DNA of 38,282 nucleotides from Streptobacillus felis (GTDB lineage Bacteria; Fusobacteriota; Fusobacteriia; Fusobacteriales; Leptotrichiaceae): NCBI RefSeq assembly GCF_001559775.1, contig NZ_LOHX01000300.1, positions 1 to 38,282 of the forward strand, read 5' to 3'. Shown piece by piece: positions 25,373 to 34,751 of this stretch (position 1 is its first letter; each line of letters starts with the position of its first letter). The notes under the pieces were generated by a model. It saw only the letters and a program-made list of their open reading frames with translations, ran no database searches and was not told where the DNA came from. The position numbers and the translations under genes were made by a program.

Positions 25373-26083
25373 ATGAGTAAAAATTTACAAAAGGAAAGAT
25401 TTGATTTAATCTTAAAAATGGTAAAAGAAAATGATTATGTTAAATATTCAGAATTAGAGGAAAGGCTAAATATTTCCATAGCAACTATAAGAAGAGATGT
25501 TTTAAAGCTTGAATCACAGGGAAAATTAAATAGAATTTCAGGTGGTATAGAGTATAGAAATAGTAATGTAGATGAAGACTATAATGTTAGAAGTAGTAAA
25601 CATTTAGATAAAAAGAGGATAATTGCAAAAAGAGCCTCTAAATATATTAATCCTAATACATTAATCTATTTAGATGCAGGAACAACAGTTTTTGAACTTA
25701 TACCTTATTTAAAAAACAATAATGTTACTGTAATAACTAATGGTGTAGAACACATTAATGAATTAATAAAGAATAACATTTCATTTATACTACTTGGTGG
25801 AGAAGTTAAGCCTAAAACAAAGGCAATAATTGGTGTTACTGCAATTAAACAATTAGAAAAATACAGTTTTGATATTTCTTTCATTGGAGCAAATGCAGTA
25901 GATGTTGAATTTGGTTATTCAACTCCAGATATAGAAGAAGCGATGATAAAAAGAGAAGCTATAAAGAGATCAAAAACAGCAATAATACTTTCTGATAGCA
26001 CAAAATTAAATAGTATTTCAAGAGTTAAGTTTGCAGAATATACAGATGCAATTTTAATAACTGAAAAGAAGGAGGGAAAATGA
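25373..26083 (+). CDS. fruR: DeoR-family regulator of fructose use
   Basis: 236 residues from ATG 25373, eight bases after AGGAGG; the in-frame ATG at 25367 is too close to that site. The N-terminal winged helix (YVKYSELEERLNISIATIRRDV) is followed by the DeoR sugar-sensing domain, with LIYLDAGTTVFEL, VITNGVEHI and FILLGGEVKPKTKAIIG. It shares ATGA with fruK, so regulator, kinase and transporter are one operon. By context it should sense fructose 1-phosphate and repress its own operon. Confidence 0.85.
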   Translation: MSKNLQKERFDLILKMVKENDYVKYSELEERLNISIATIRRDVLKLESQGKLNRISGGIEYRNSNVDEDYNVRSSKHLDKKRIIAKRASKYINPNTLIYLDAGTTVFELIPYLKNNNVTVITNGVEHINELIKNNISFILLGGEVKPKTKAIIGVTAIKQLEKYSFDISFIGANAVDVEFGYSTPDIEEAMIKREAIKRSKTAIILSDSTKLNSISRVKFAEYTDAILITEKKEGK

Positions 26084-26988
26084 TATATACTTTAACACTT
26101 AATCCAGCCCTAGATTATGATATATATTTAAATAAAACTGAAATAGGAGAACTAAATCTATCAAAAGAGGTAAATTTTAGAGCTGGTGGTAAAGGTATTA
26201 ACGTTTCTATAATGTTAAAAAATTTAGGAGAAGATTCTATAGCCTTAGGATATACTTCAGGTTTTACAGGGGAATTCATTAAAAAAAGTCTTGATGAAAT
26301 GAATATATCAAATAATTTTATAGATATAGAAGGAATAACTAGAATAAATGTGAAAATAAATGATATGGAAGGAGAAACAGAAATTGCAGGAATTTCACCT
26401 AGAATATCAGAAGAAGATGTGAATAAGTTAGTAGAATTCGTAAAGACATTAAATGTTGATGATATATTAATACTTGCTGGTTCTATACCTAGTAGTATAA
26501 GAGGAGATATTTATAAGGAGCTTTCAATGAAAACTCAAGCTAAGGTTATACTTGATACTAGAGGGGATAAGCTAAATGATAATGTATATCAAAATATATT
26601 GATTAAACCTAATATAAAGGAATTGGAAGATGTATTTAATGTAACATTAGATAATGATAAATTAGTTTATGAATATGCTAAAAAATTTATAGATAAGGGT
26701 ATAGTAAATGTATTAGTTTCTATGGGAAGTAAGGGGGCTATATTAGTTAAAAGAGGAAGGTATTTTAAGGCGAATATTCCCAATGGCAAATATATTAATT
26801 CCATAGGAGCAGGAGATTCAATGGTAGCAGGTTTTGCATATGCTCATGTGAATAACTATAGCGATATAGAAAAATTAAGATTAGCAATAGCATGTGGATC
26901 AGCTACTGCATATTCATATGGAATTGGTAATAAAGAAATGATAGATAATTTAATAAAAGACATTAAAGTGGAGGAGATAATAGTATGA
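26080..26988 (+). CDS. fruK: 1-phosphofructokinase
   Basis: FruK phosphorylates fructose 1-phosphate to fructose 1,6-bisphosphate. The 302-residue PfkB-family kinase starts YTLTLNPALDYDIYL and has AGGKGINVSIMLKNLG, then SGSIP-like LAGSIPSS, and the catalytic GAGDSMVAGFAYA near residue 245. It overlaps the regulator and fruA by four bases each. Its product feeds glycolysis. The neighbouring FruA supplies its substrate. Confidence 0.93.
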   Translation: MIYTLTLNPALDYDIYLNKTEIGELNLSKEVNFRAGGKGINVSIMLKNLGEDSIALGYTSGFTGEFIKKSLDEMNISNNFIDIEGITRINVKINDMEGETEIAGISPRISEEDVNKLVEFVKTLNVDDILILAGSIPSSIRGDIYKELSMKTQAKVILDTRGDKLNDNVYQNILIKPNIKELEDVFNVTLDNDKLVYEYAKKFIDKGIVNVLVSMGSKGAILVKRGRYFKANIPNGKYINSIGAGDSMVAGFAYAHVNNYSDIEKLRLAIACGSATAYSYGIGNKEMIDNLIKDIKVEEIIV

Positions 26989-28847
26989 AACTAAAGAACT
27001 TATTAAAGGAAAATCAAGTAATTTTTGGTTTAAATACTGATAATAAGCATGATGCTATAGTTGAAATGGCTAAAGCTTTTAAACCAGATGTTATTAATGA
27101 TCAAGCTAAATTTATTGAAGATTTATTTGCAAGAGAATCACTTTCTCATACAGCTTTAGAAGAAGGTGTTGCAACACCTCATGCTAAATCACGTGCAGTA
27201 AGTAAACCAGGTTTAGTAATAGCTACTAAAAAAGAAGGAATAGATTTTAGTGAAGGTGAAGAAGTTAAATCAAGATTATTCTTCATGATAGCAGTTCCAG
27301 AAAATGAAGGAAGCTTACATATAGATATTTTAACTAAGCTTGCAGATGTAATGTTAGATTCTGCTAAAATAGATGCATTAGTTAATGCAACTAGTTATGA
27401 AGAAGTATTAAATATAATAGAGGCCAAAGAAGAAGTTGTGGAAAAGGTAGAAAATAAGGAAGAAGAGTATGTGGTAGCTGTTACTGCCTGCCCTACAGGT
27501 ATAGCACATACATTTATGGCAAGAGATGCTTTAGTTAAAGCAGCTAAAGAATTAGGAGTAAATATTAAAGTTGAAACTAATGGTACTGATGGAAGAAAAA
27601 ATGAAATCACTAAAGAAGATTTAGAAAAAGCAAGTGGAGTAATACTTGCAGTTAATAAAAGTGTTAATGAAGATAGATTTAATGGTTACAAAGTTATTAA
27701 AGTTAGTGCAAAAGATGGAATTAATAAAGCAAAAGAACTAATTTTAGATACCATAGCAGGAAAAGGAACTGTAGCTAATTTTGAAAAATCAGGAAGTACA
27801 AATGCTAGTACTAATGATAAAAAAGGACTATATAATCACTTAATGTCAGGTGTATCTTACATGTTACCTCTAGTAATAAGTGGAGGAATATTAATAGCTT
27901 TAGCTTTCCTTTTTGATACATTAGCAGGAAATTCTAATGCTGGAGGAGGATTTGGATCTACTTCTAAACTTGCGGCTACATTTATGCAAATAGGTGGTGC
28001 AGCATTTGGATTATTTGTTCCAATACTTGCAGGATATGTAGCATATAGTATAGGTGAAAAATCAGCACTTGCAGCAGGTCTAGTTGCAGGGGCATTAGCT
28101 TCAAGTGGTGGTTCAGGATTCTTAGGAGCATTAGTTGGAGGATTATTTGCAGGATATGTTACTAAATATTATTCTAAAGCAACAGCTAATATGAAAAAAC
28201 AATTACAAGGTATTAATTTAATTCTATTTGCACCTGTAATTACAGTATTATTTACAGGTCTTGTAATGGCATTTATTTTAAATCCTGTAGTTGGTGTTAT
28301 TAATACAGGAATTACAAACTTCCTTGAAAGTATGAGTGCAAGTTCAAGAATATTATTAGGTGCTTTACTTGGTGGTATGATGGCTGTAGATATGGGTGGA
28401 CCTGTTAATAAGGCAGCATATGTATTTGGTACAGGAACTCTTGCAGCAACAGTTTCAACTGGAGGATCAAGTGCAATGGCAGCAGTTATGGCTGGAGGTA
28501 TGGTTCCACCACTTGCAATAGCACTTGCAACTACAATATTTAAATCTAAATATGATAAAGATGAAAGAGAAGCAGGACTTTCAAACTATATCATGGGTAT
28601 TTCGTTCATAACTGAGGGTGCTATACCATTTGCAGCAGCAAATCCATTAAGAGTTTTACCAGGAGCTATTATTGGTTCTGCATTAGCAGGAGCACTTACT
28701 ATGTTATTTAATATTAAAATACCTGCACCACATGGAGGAATATTAGTAATGTTCTTAAGCTCTAACTTCTTCCTATACTTATTAGCTATATTAATAGGTT
28801 CAGTATTAGGAGCAGTTATATTAGGTATAATGAAAGAGAAAAAATAG
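26985..28847 (+). CDS. fruA: PTS fructose transporter, EIIABC
   Basis: A 620-residue fusion that imports fructose as fructose 1-phosphate. The EIIA domain (about 1-145) has the phospho-histidine His66 in GVATPHAKS. The EIIB domain (about 162-255) has Cys169 in VTACPTGIAHTFMA. The EIIC membrane domain (about 275-618) shows MSGVSYMLPLVISGGILIA, a glycine/alanine-rich central part and EGAIPFAAANPLRV. Domain order A-B-C is that of Gram-positive FruA. A strong terminator follows. Confidence 0.95.
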   Translation: MKLKNLLKENQVIFGLNTDNKHDAIVEMAKAFKPDVINDQAKFIEDLFARESLSHTALEEGVATPHAKSRAVSKPGLVIATKKEGIDFSEGEEVKSRLFFMIAVPENEGSLHIDILTKLADVMLDSAKIDALVNATSYEEVLNIIEAKEEVVEKVENKEEEYVVAVTACPTGIAHTFMARDALVKAAKELGVNIKVETNGTDGRKNEITKEDLEKASGVILAVNKSVNEDRFNGYKVIKVSAKDGINKAKELILDTIAGKGTVANFEKSGSTNASTNDKKGLYNHLMSGVSYMLPLVISGGILIALAFLFDTLAGNSNAGGGFGSTSKLAATFMQIGGAAFGLFVPILAGYVAYSIGEKSALAAGLVAGALASSGGSGFLGALVGGLFAGYVTKYYSKATANMKKQLQGINLILFAPVITVLFTGLVMAFILNPVVGVINTGITNFLESMSASSRILLGALLGGMMAVDMGGPVNKAAYVFGTGTLAATVSTGGSSAMAAVMAGGMVPPLAIALATTIFKSKYDKDEREAGLSNYIMGISFITEGAIPFAAANPLRVLPGAIIGSALAGALTMLFNIKIPAPHGGILVMFLSSNFFLYLLAILIGSVLGAVILGIMKEKK

Positions 28848-28854
28848 ATAAAAC

Positions 28855-28878
28855 AAAAGGACCGAAAGGTCCTTTTTG
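28855..28878 (+). terminator. terminator after fruA
   Basis: AAAAGGACC (28855-28863) pairs with GGTCCTTTT (28868-28876), GAAA tetraloop, T run. Confidence 0.85.
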
Positions 28879-28909
28879 TAATATATAAATATTTTTATGT
28901 AAAATATAC

Positions 28910-28938
28910 TTGACAAAAAAGAAAATATATTGTATATT
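28910..28938 (+). promoter_or_regulatory. promoter of the membrane protein/XRE pair
   Basis: TTGACA (28910-28915) and TATATT (28933-28938), 17-base spacer, 28 bases before the ATG at 28966. Confidence 0.7.
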
Positions 28939-28965
28939 AGTGTTAAGAAGATGGGAGATGATTTT

Positions 28966-29451
28966 ATGAAAAACAATTTAGCTTTTTTAATTGGGATTAT
29001 AGTTTCTGTTACTATAGTATTTTTATTAACATATAGAAAAAGAAAGAGATTAGAATGTAAATTTGATGAAAGACAGAAACAAAATCTTAACTTAGGATAC
29101 AAATATGGATTTAATGGAATGTTAGTTTTTATGATGTTATTTGCATTAGTAACTGAGGTATATAAAAAAGTAAATAATAGTGAAATGATTAGTTTAACTA
29201 TGTTTGTTATTACATCTATTCTTGTAGGTATTACAATAGTTGCTGCATTTACAATATTTACAGATTCTTATCTACAATTTGGTGCTAATTTGAAAAAAAT
29301 CTATTTTACAAATATTTCTATAGGGCTATTAAATTTATTCCTTGGAATTTCACTTAAATCATATGTAAACATTCTTGTATCACTTCTAATGTTTATAATT
29401 GCAGGGGGAGTATTTATTAGAAATAAGTTTCATAAAGAGGATGAAGAATAA
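28966..29451 (+). CDS. four-helix membrane protein paired with an XRE regulator
   Basis: 161 residues from ATG 28966, eight bases after a GGGAG; the upstream TTG frame overlaps the promoter. One helix lies at about 5-23, then KFDERQKQNLNLGYKYGF, then three more helices (about 50-70, 80-105, 115-150). This DERQ-x-GxxYGF motif followed by helices is common in small proteins encoded just before an XRE-type regulator in Firmicutes. Function unknown; possibly a sensor or antagonist of the regulator. It overlaps the regulator by one base. Confidence 0.65.
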   Translation: MKNNLAFLIGIIVSVTIVFLLTYRKRKRLECKFDERQKQNLNLGYKYGFNGMLVFMMLFALVTEVYKKVNNSEMISLTMFVITSILVGITIVAAFTIFTDSYLQFGANLKKIYFTNISIGLLNLFLGISLKSYVNILVSLLMFIIAGGVFIRNKFHKEDEE

Positions 29452-29645
29452 TGAAAAATTTAAAATTAAAAGCAGCGAGGGCACTTAAAGATCTATCACA
29501 GCAACAACTTGCAGAACTTGTAAGTGTTTCAAGACAAACAATAAATGCTATAGAAAAGGGAGATTATAATCCAACAATTAATTTATGTATAGCTATATGC
29601 AAGGTTTTAGATAAAAGTTTAGATGAACTATTTTGGGAAGAATAA
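29451..29645 (+). CDS. small XRE-family transcriptional regulator
   Basis: 64 residues forming a single helix-turn-helix: LKLKAARALKDLSQQQLAEL, VSRQTINAIEKGDYNPTI as turn and recognition helix, and CKVLDKSLDELFWEE at the end, a YgzD-like stand-alone HTH. Start at ATG 29451 overlapping the membrane gene's TAA. It probably controls its own two-gene operon. A terminator begins in the stop codon. Confidence 0.88.
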   Translation: MKNLKLKAARALKDLSQQQLAELVSVSRQTINAIEKGDYNPTINLCIAICKVLDKSLDELFWEE

Positions 29646-29668
29646 TGGAGGAAACTCCATTATTTTTA
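29641..29668 (+). terminator. terminator after the XRE gene
   Basis: AATAATGGAG (29641-29650) pairs with CTCCATTATT (29655-29664), GAAA loop, then T-rich sequence. Confidence 0.8.
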
Positions 29669-29763
29669 TTTACAAAGAAGTATGCTAATTTTATAATAAA
29701 TATCTAATTAGCTATTTTTAAATTTAATCTAATTTATATACTAGACAGATATAAAAAAACTGT

Positions 29764-29792
29764 TTGACAAATATCGAGTTTTGTGATAAGAT
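29764..29792 (+). promoter_or_regulatory. autotransporter promoter
   Basis: TTGACA (29764-29769) and TAAGAT (29787-29792) with a 17-base spacer; TG at 29784-29785 makes it an extended -10. GAGGAG precedes the ATG. Confidence 0.65.
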
Positions 29793-29820
29793 TACATAAA
29801 ATTTAAAAGAGGAGAAAGCC

Positions 29821-31977
29821 ATGAATTTAGAATTGACAAAGAGAAAAGTAAAAACATTTTTAAAGGGTAAGGTTAATTTAACAACTAAAGCAATTATATT
29901 AATGTTATTAGGTGCGTATGGTTTTGGGGCAGATGCGACTTTTGATAATTTGAAGGTAAATAAAAAGATTGTAGTATATGGTGGGGACTATTATGATGGT
30001 GGTGTAGTAATAAGAGATACTAATGGTAAAGGTTCTATTTATATTGCTGGTGAAAACTCTCAAGCAAATCTTAAAGTAGAAAAAGGTGCACCAACTTTAT
30101 TTGTTCCTACTGTAACTTTTAGTGGGTTTGATCCTTCAAAGGCTACAAGAATAACTTATGCTACTTATAAAGATTATCAAAGTGGAATGACAGAAACTAT
30201 AGCGACTTTAAATGATGGCTTAATATTTAAAGGAAATAATGATTTATATGAAAACAGACATATGCTTAATAGTACAGTAAATCTAGTAGGAGAAAGAGAT
30301 GATAATGTTACTCATTATACAGCATATGATAGTGCTAAAAACAATATATTTGTAGCGGCAGATGATCATGAAACTATGACTATTAAACTTGCTAAAAATT
30401 TAGTAAATATAGAGTCAATTTCTAATGAGGCAGATAAGGCTAAAATAGAGTTTTCAGATGATGTTAAAGTTACTGGAGGGAATTTAAATTTAAGTGATAA
30501 TAAGATAACTAATGTAGCAGATGGTGAGATATCTGGAATTTCTAAAGATGCAGTTAATGGTTCTCAACTTTATGCAATTAGTAAACAAGTAGAAGATAGT
30601 ATTAGTAATGTATATGTACATGTAAATACAGGTGAAGCAATACAAGAAGATGGAAATGAATTAACTAACCAAGGTAAAATAGGGGCTAAAGGTGGTGCTA
30701 GAGAAAAAGGAGCATCAACTTTAGGACTTGGAGCTAAGGCACAAGGTATTAACTCTACAGCTTTAGGAAGTTATGCAAATTCTAAAGCAGAAGATGCAGT
30801 TGCAATAGGTAATGGAGCAGTTGCTAAAAATCAAAGAGCAATAGCAATAGGAAGAGATGCTGAAACTGGAGCATTAGATACAAGTGATATGAGAAATAAT
30901 GTGGGTGCAATTGCAATAGGTTCAAGTGCTAAGGCTATAAATGAAGGAACTATAGCAATAGGAACTCAAGCAGTAGCAGGAACACCTGATCCATCTAAAA
31001 CAAATGTTAAATTTGCTATAGCTATAGGAGAAAATTCATCAGCTAAAAGTTTAACAGGAATAGCATTAGGATATAGAACAAAATCAGATAAAGATTTTGC
31101 AACTTCAATTGGTTATGGTGCTGACTCTAGAGTGGAAACAGGTATTGCTTTAGGAGCACTTTCTATAGCAGATAGAAAAGATGGAGTTAAGGGATATAAT
31201 GTAGCAGAAGTTGATAAAAGAGAAAATAAATATGCTGGATTAAAAGGTTCAGCACTTACATCAAGACTTTCGGCATTATCTATAGGTAATAAAGGACAAA
31301 GTCGTCAAATAATTAATGTAGCTGCAGGGACTGAAGATACAGATGCGGTAAATGTGGCACAATTACGTAGTATTAATTTAAAATTTGCAGGTGATGAAGG
31401 TAAAAATGATGTGTTATTAGATAATCAAACTTTAAATATTAAAGGTGATGGGAAATACATTAAAACTACTGCAAGTTCAGAAGGTATAAAAATAGAATTT
31501 ACTGAAGAAATAAAAGATAAACTTGATAATCAAGGTAATGCAATAAAAGATGTTAAGACAGATGCAAGTTCAGGAGTTGCAAGTGCTGTAGCAATGGCAA
31601 ACTTACCACAAGTAAGTAATATTGCAGGTCATAGACACAACATTGCAGGATCTTATGGTTACTATAACGGAGAACATGCATTTGCTTTAGGACTTTCAGG
31701 ATTAAATGAAAGTGGAAATGTAGTTTATAGAGCAAGTGGAGCTATAAATACTAAAGGATATTTCTCTATAGGAGCAGGTCTTGGATATCAATTTGATAAT
31801 TTAGAATCAAGAAGAAAAGATATGTTAACATTACAAAGACATGGAAACATTAACTTACTTGATGAAAAAGTTTATGAGTTAGAGATGGAAGTTAGTGAAT
31901 TAAGAGAAAAAATTTCTAATTTAGAGAAAACAAATAAATTAATTTTAGAAAAATTAGAGAAAATTGAAAAAAGATAA
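29821..31977 (+). CDS. YadA-type trimeric autotransporter adhesin with coiled-coil tail
   Basis: 718 residues. A long basic signal peptide (about 1-36, ending LMLLGAYGFGA) leads into an N-terminal beta-rich region (about 40-225). A neck motif follows (DAVNGSQLYAI), then head repeats of the AIAIG-x-x-A type (about 300-470), a second neck (RQIINVAAGTEDTDAVNVAQL), a stalk, and the membrane anchor (about 590-660) with SNIAGHRHNIAGSYGYYNGEHAFALGL in pieces and GAGLGYQF as last strand. It would form a trimer on the cell surface and bind host matrix or cells. Unusually, about 58 residues follow the barrel and include a heptad-patterned coiled coil to the C terminus. Confidence 0.92.
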   Translation: MNLELTKRKVKTFLKGKVNLTTKAIILMLLGAYGFGADATFDNLKVNKKIVVYGGDYYDGGVVIRDTNGKGSIYIAGENSQANLKVEKGAPTLFVPTVTFSGFDPSKATRITYATYKDYQSGMTETIATLNDGLIFKGNNDLYENRHMLNSTVNLVGERDDNVTHYTAYDSAKNNIFVAADDHETMTIKLAKNLVNIESISNEADKAKIEFSDDVKVTGGNLNLSDNKITNVADGEISGISKDAVNGSQLYAISKQVEDSISNVYVHVNTGEAIQEDGNELTNQGKIGAKGGAREKGASTLGLGAKAQGINSTALGSYANSKAEDAVAIGNGAVAKNQRAIAIGRDAETGALDTSDMRNNVGAIAIGSSAKAINEGTIAIGTQAVAGTPDPSKTNVKFAIAIGENSSAKSLTGIALGYRTKSDKDFATSIGYGADSRVETGIALGALSIADRKDGVKGYNVAEVDKRENKYAGLKGSALTSRLSALSIGNKGQSRQIINVAAGTEDTDAVNVAQLRSINLKFAGDEGKNDVLLDNQTLNIKGDGKYIKTTASSEGIKIEFTEEIKDKLDNQGNAIKDVKTDASSGVASAVAMANLPQVSNIAGHRHNIAGSYGYYNGEHAFALGLSGLNESGNVVYRASGAINTKGYFSIGAGLGYQFDNLESRRKDMLTLQRHGNINLLDEKVYELEMEVSELREKISNLEKTNKLILEKLEKIEKR

Positions 31978-31982
31978 CAAAT

Positions 31983-32018
31983 AAAAAGATAGATTTTAAA
32001 AAGATCTATCTTTTTTTT
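31983..32018 (+). terminator. terminator after the autotransporter
   Basis: AAAAAGATAGAT (31983-31994) pairs with ATCTATCTTTTT (32004-32015), 9-base loop, long T run. Confidence 0.85.
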
Positions 32019-32039
32019 GAAATTTTTTTATTTTACCTA

Positions 32040-32067
32040 TTGACTTTGAGAAAAATCTAGTTATAAT
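32040..32067 (+). promoter_or_regulatory. promoter of the lacI-kdgK-kdgA unit
   Basis: TTGACT (32040-32045) and TATAAT (32062-32067), 16-base spacer. The operator begins 12 bases downstream, over the likely transcription start. Confidence 0.75.
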
Positions 32068-32078
32068 ATATTGAAAAG

Positions 32079-32098
32079 TTTAGAAAACGGTTTCTAAA
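32079..32098 (+). promoter_or_regulatory. LacI-family operator, copy 1
   Basis: A near-perfect palindrome, TTTAGAAAAC followed by GGTTTCTAAA, nine of ten positions symmetrical, with the central CG typical of LacI/GalR-family sites. It lies just after the -10 element, so binding would block initiation. The 13 bases 32088-32100 recur exactly at 34761-34773. Confidence 0.75.
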
Positions 32099-32110
32099 GG
32101 GGTGAAATTT

Positions 32111-33136
32111 ATGAAAAAGACAATAATTGAAGTTGCAAAACATGCTGGAGTATCTAAAACGACTATTTCTAGATACTTGAATGGTAAATATGAATTTATG
32201 TCAACTGAAACAAGAGAAAGAATTGCTAAAAGTATTAAAGAACTTGATTATGTACCTAATGGTATGGCAAGAAGTCTGAAAAATAAGCAAAGTAAAATTA
32301 TTGGATGTACTATAGCTGATATTGGAAATCAATTTTCTAGCTATATATTTAAAGGTATTTCAGAAGTTTGTCAGAAAAATGGTTATAGGGTATTAGTAAC
32401 TGAAATTAGTAATCATGAAGAAGATGAAATATCTGCTATAGAATCACTAATATCATATAACATAGATGGATTAATAATTAATACTTCAGGTAGTAATGAT
32501 GACTATTTAGTTAGTTTAGTAGAAGAAAAGAATATACCTATAGTACTTGCAGATAGAAGTATACATCAAAAAAATATAATTGATACAGTTACTATTAATA
32601 ACCATGATATTACTTGTGAATCTATGAAACATATACATGAAAATGGTTATGAAGAGGTAGCATTCTTTACTTATGAATTAACTAATAATATACGTGAATT
32701 AAGACATGATGCATATTTAGAGTCACTTAATAAATATTTTGGTATTAAAGAAGATATGACATACTTCTATGAAGAAAAAGACAAGGAGGATTTAGAAAGG
32801 AAAATACTTCATTACCTAAATAAAGATAAAAAAAGAAAAGCAATTTTTTGTATGAATGGTAAGGTCTTATTAGAAGTATTACAAAGTATTAAAAAACTTG
32901 GATATGATATAGAAGATGATGACATAGGTATATGTAGTTTTGATGATTGGGGTTGGGCAGAACTTGTAAACAAAGAAGGTATTACAACCATAAGTCAAAA
33001 ATCATATGAATGTGGAGTTAAGTGTGCTGAAGTTATGCTAGAAAGAATAAAAAATAGTGAAAAACCTATAGAGTATATAGAACTTCCAGCTAAGTTAATT
33101 AAAAGAGGATCAACAAAGAATAGGAGCAAGAAATGA
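32111..33136 (+). CDS. LacI-family regulator of uronate catabolism (KdgR/RegR-like)
   Basis: 341 residues from ATG 32111, six bases after AAGGGGTG; an in-frame GTG at 32102 lies within that site. The N-terminal LacI helix-turn-helix is TIIEVAKHAGVSKTTISRYL with hinge YVPNGMARSLKNKQSKIIG; the periplasmic-binding-type sensor domain runs from about 60 to 335. By context it senses 2-keto-3-deoxygluconate or a related uronate product. Operators before this gene and before the lyase suggest autoregulation plus control of both units. It overlaps kdgK by four bases. Confidence 0.85.
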   Translation: MKKTIIEVAKHAGVSKTTISRYLNGKYEFMSTETRERIAKSIKELDYVPNGMARSLKNKQSKIIGCTIADIGNQFSSYIFKGISEVCQKNGYRVLVTEISNHEEDEISAIESLISYNIDGLIINTSGSNDDYLVSLVEEKNIPIVLADRSIHQKNIIDTVTINNHDITCESMKHIHENGYEEVAFFTYELTNNIRELRHDAYLESLNKYFGIKEDMTYFYEEKDKEDLERKILHYLNKDKKRKAIFCMNGKVLLEVLQSIKKLGYDIEDDDIGICSFDDWGWAELVNKEGITTISQKSYECGVKCAEVMLERIKNSEKPIEYIELPAKLIKRGSTKNRSKK

Positions 33137-34092
33137 AAAAGGTTTTATTAGTCGGAGAAGCTATGATGCTTCTTATGGCTGAAGATAAGGGTAAACTTTC
33201 TGAAATAGAAAAGTATTTAACAGGTATTTCAGGGGCTGAACTTAATGTTTGTGTCGGACTTACAAGGCTTGGATTTTATTGTGAATACATTACTAGGCTT
33301 GGTCATGACCCATTTGGAGAAAAAATACAAAATTTTCTTGAGAAAGAAAAAATTGGTAGTAAGTATGTAGAAGTAGATGAGACAAATAGAACGGGATTAC
33401 AGTTAAAATCTAAAGTAAATAATGGAGATCCACTGATACATTATTTCAGAAAAGATTCTGCAGCAAGTAAGATTACTAAGGAAATAATAGATAGAATAAA
33501 TTTAGAAGAATTTGATTTGATACATATTACAGGAATACCACTAGGTATATCTGAAAGTTTTAGAGAAGCTATAATCTACTTAATAAAAAAGGCTAAAGAA
33601 AAAAATATATATATTACATTTGATCCTAATTTAAGGCCTCAAATGTGGGATGATATAGAAAAAATGAAGAAAATTGTAAATGATATCTGTACTAAAGTAG
33701 ACTTAATATTACCAGGTATAGGTGAATGTGAAGTATTACTTGGTTTAAAAGATATTAATGATATTAAGAATAAGTACTTTGAAATGGGTGTAAAGAGAAT
33801 AATTATTAAAGATGGAGAAAGAGGTTCTTATTGCTTTGATAAGGAAAAAGAAGTTTTTGTACCAAGTTTTAAAGTTGAAAAGGTAGTTGATACAGTAGGT
33901 GCAGGAGATGGATTTGCTGTAGGTATAATATCAAGTATTTTAGATAATCTATCGTGTGAAGAAATGCTTAAAAGAGCTAATGCTATAGGAGCTATACAGG
34001 TAGGACATAGAAGTGATAATGAAGGACTTCCTACTAGGGAAAAGTTAGAAGAATTTATTAAAACTAGTGAACAGAGGGATGTAAATGAGTGA
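33133..34092 (+). CDS. kdgK: 2-keto-3-deoxygluconate kinase
   Basis: KdgK phosphorylates KDG to KDPG with ATP. This 319-residue PfkB-family kinase shows VLLVGEAMMLLMAE at the N terminus, SGAELNVCVGLTRLG, FDPNLRPQMW and the catalytic GAGDGFAVG near residue 255. It overlaps the regulator (4 bases) and kdgA (8 bases). Together with KdgA it completes the lower half of uronate degradation. Confidence 0.9.
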   Translation: MKKVLLVGEAMMLLMAEDKGKLSEIEKYLTGISGAELNVCVGLTRLGFYCEYITRLGHDPFGEKIQNFLEKEKIGSKYVEVDETNRTGLQLKSKVNNGDPLIHYFRKDSAASKITKEIIDRINLEEFDLIHITGIPLGISESFREAIIYLIKKAKEKNIYITFDPNLRPQMWDDIEKMKKIVNDICTKVDLILPGIGECEVLLGLKDINDIKNKYFEMGVKRIIIKDGERGSYCFDKEKEVFVPSFKVEKVVDTVGAGDGFAVGIISSILDNLSCEEMLKRANAIGAIQVGHRSDNEGLPTREKLEEFIKTSEQRDVNE

Positions 34093-34732
34093 AAATATTT
34101 TAAATAAAATTGAAAAAGAAAAATTAGTTGCAGTAATAAGAGGAAAAGATGATTTAGATGCCTACGAAATATCTAAAAAGGTAATAGAAGGTGGAATAAA
34201 AATAATAGAACTAACATTTTCAACACCTTATGTAGAAAATACTATAGAAAGATTGTCTAAGGAAAATATAGAAGGAGTATTAGTAGGAGCAGGTACAGTA
34301 CTAGATGATATAACTGCAAGAATAGCAATAATGAAGGGAGCAAAATTTATAGTATCACCACATTTAGATGTAGAAATATCAAAAGTATGTAATAGATACA
34401 AAGTACCTTACTTACCAGGATGTGCAACAATAACAGAGATAGTAAAAGCATTAGAAAGTGGAGTAGAGTTAGTAAAATTATTCCCTGGAGATTTATTAGG
34501 ACCAAACTTCATAAAGAATGTAAAGGGTCCAATACCATATGCAAAGATGATGCCATCAGGAGGAGTAAGCATAGACAATATGGATAAATGGTTAGAATCA
34601 GGAGCTTTTGCATTAGGTATAGGAAGTGCTCTAACTAAGAATGTTAAAGAATTAGGTTATGAAAGTGTTAAAATAGAGACAGAAAAATTTTATAAAAAAT
34701 ATATAGAGGTTATTGACAAATCAAAGAGTTAG
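34085..34732 (+). CDS. kdgA: 2-keto-3-deoxy-6-phosphogluconate aldolase
   Basis: KdgA splits KDPG into pyruvate and glyceraldehyde-3-phosphate. 215 residues, TIM-barrel class I aldolase: VAVIRGKDD, IIELTFSTP with the catalytic glutamate, VGAGTVLD, YLPGCATITE, and the Schiff-base lysine in ELVKLFPGD; the phosphate site is MPSGGVSIDN. The promoter of the next unit lies within its last codons. Confidence 0.92.
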   Translation: MSENILNKIEKEKLVAVIRGKDDLDAYEISKKVIEGGIKIIELTFSTPYVENTIERLSKENIEGVLVGAGTVLDDITARIAIMKGAKFIVSPHLDVEISKVCNRYKVPYLPGCATITEIVKALESGVELVKLFPGDLLGPNFIKNVKGPIPYAKMMPSGGVSIDNMDKWLESGAFALGIGSALTKNVKELGYESVKIETEKFYKKYIEVIDKSKS

Positions 34733-34740
34733 GGTATAAT
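34713..34740 (+). promoter_or_regulatory. promoter of the lyase-kduD-kduI unit, inside the kdgA 3' end
   Basis: TTGACA (34713-34718) and TATAAT (34735-34740), 16-base spacer; the -35 overlaps the last kdgA codons and the -10 starts two bases after its TAG. Confidence 0.8.
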
Positions 34741-34751
34741 TTATTATCAAG

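Noticed and set aside
30700-31200. short repeats in DNA (GCAATAGG-like units)
   Set aside because: They encode the AIAIG head repeats of the autotransporter, not a CRISPR array or mobile element.
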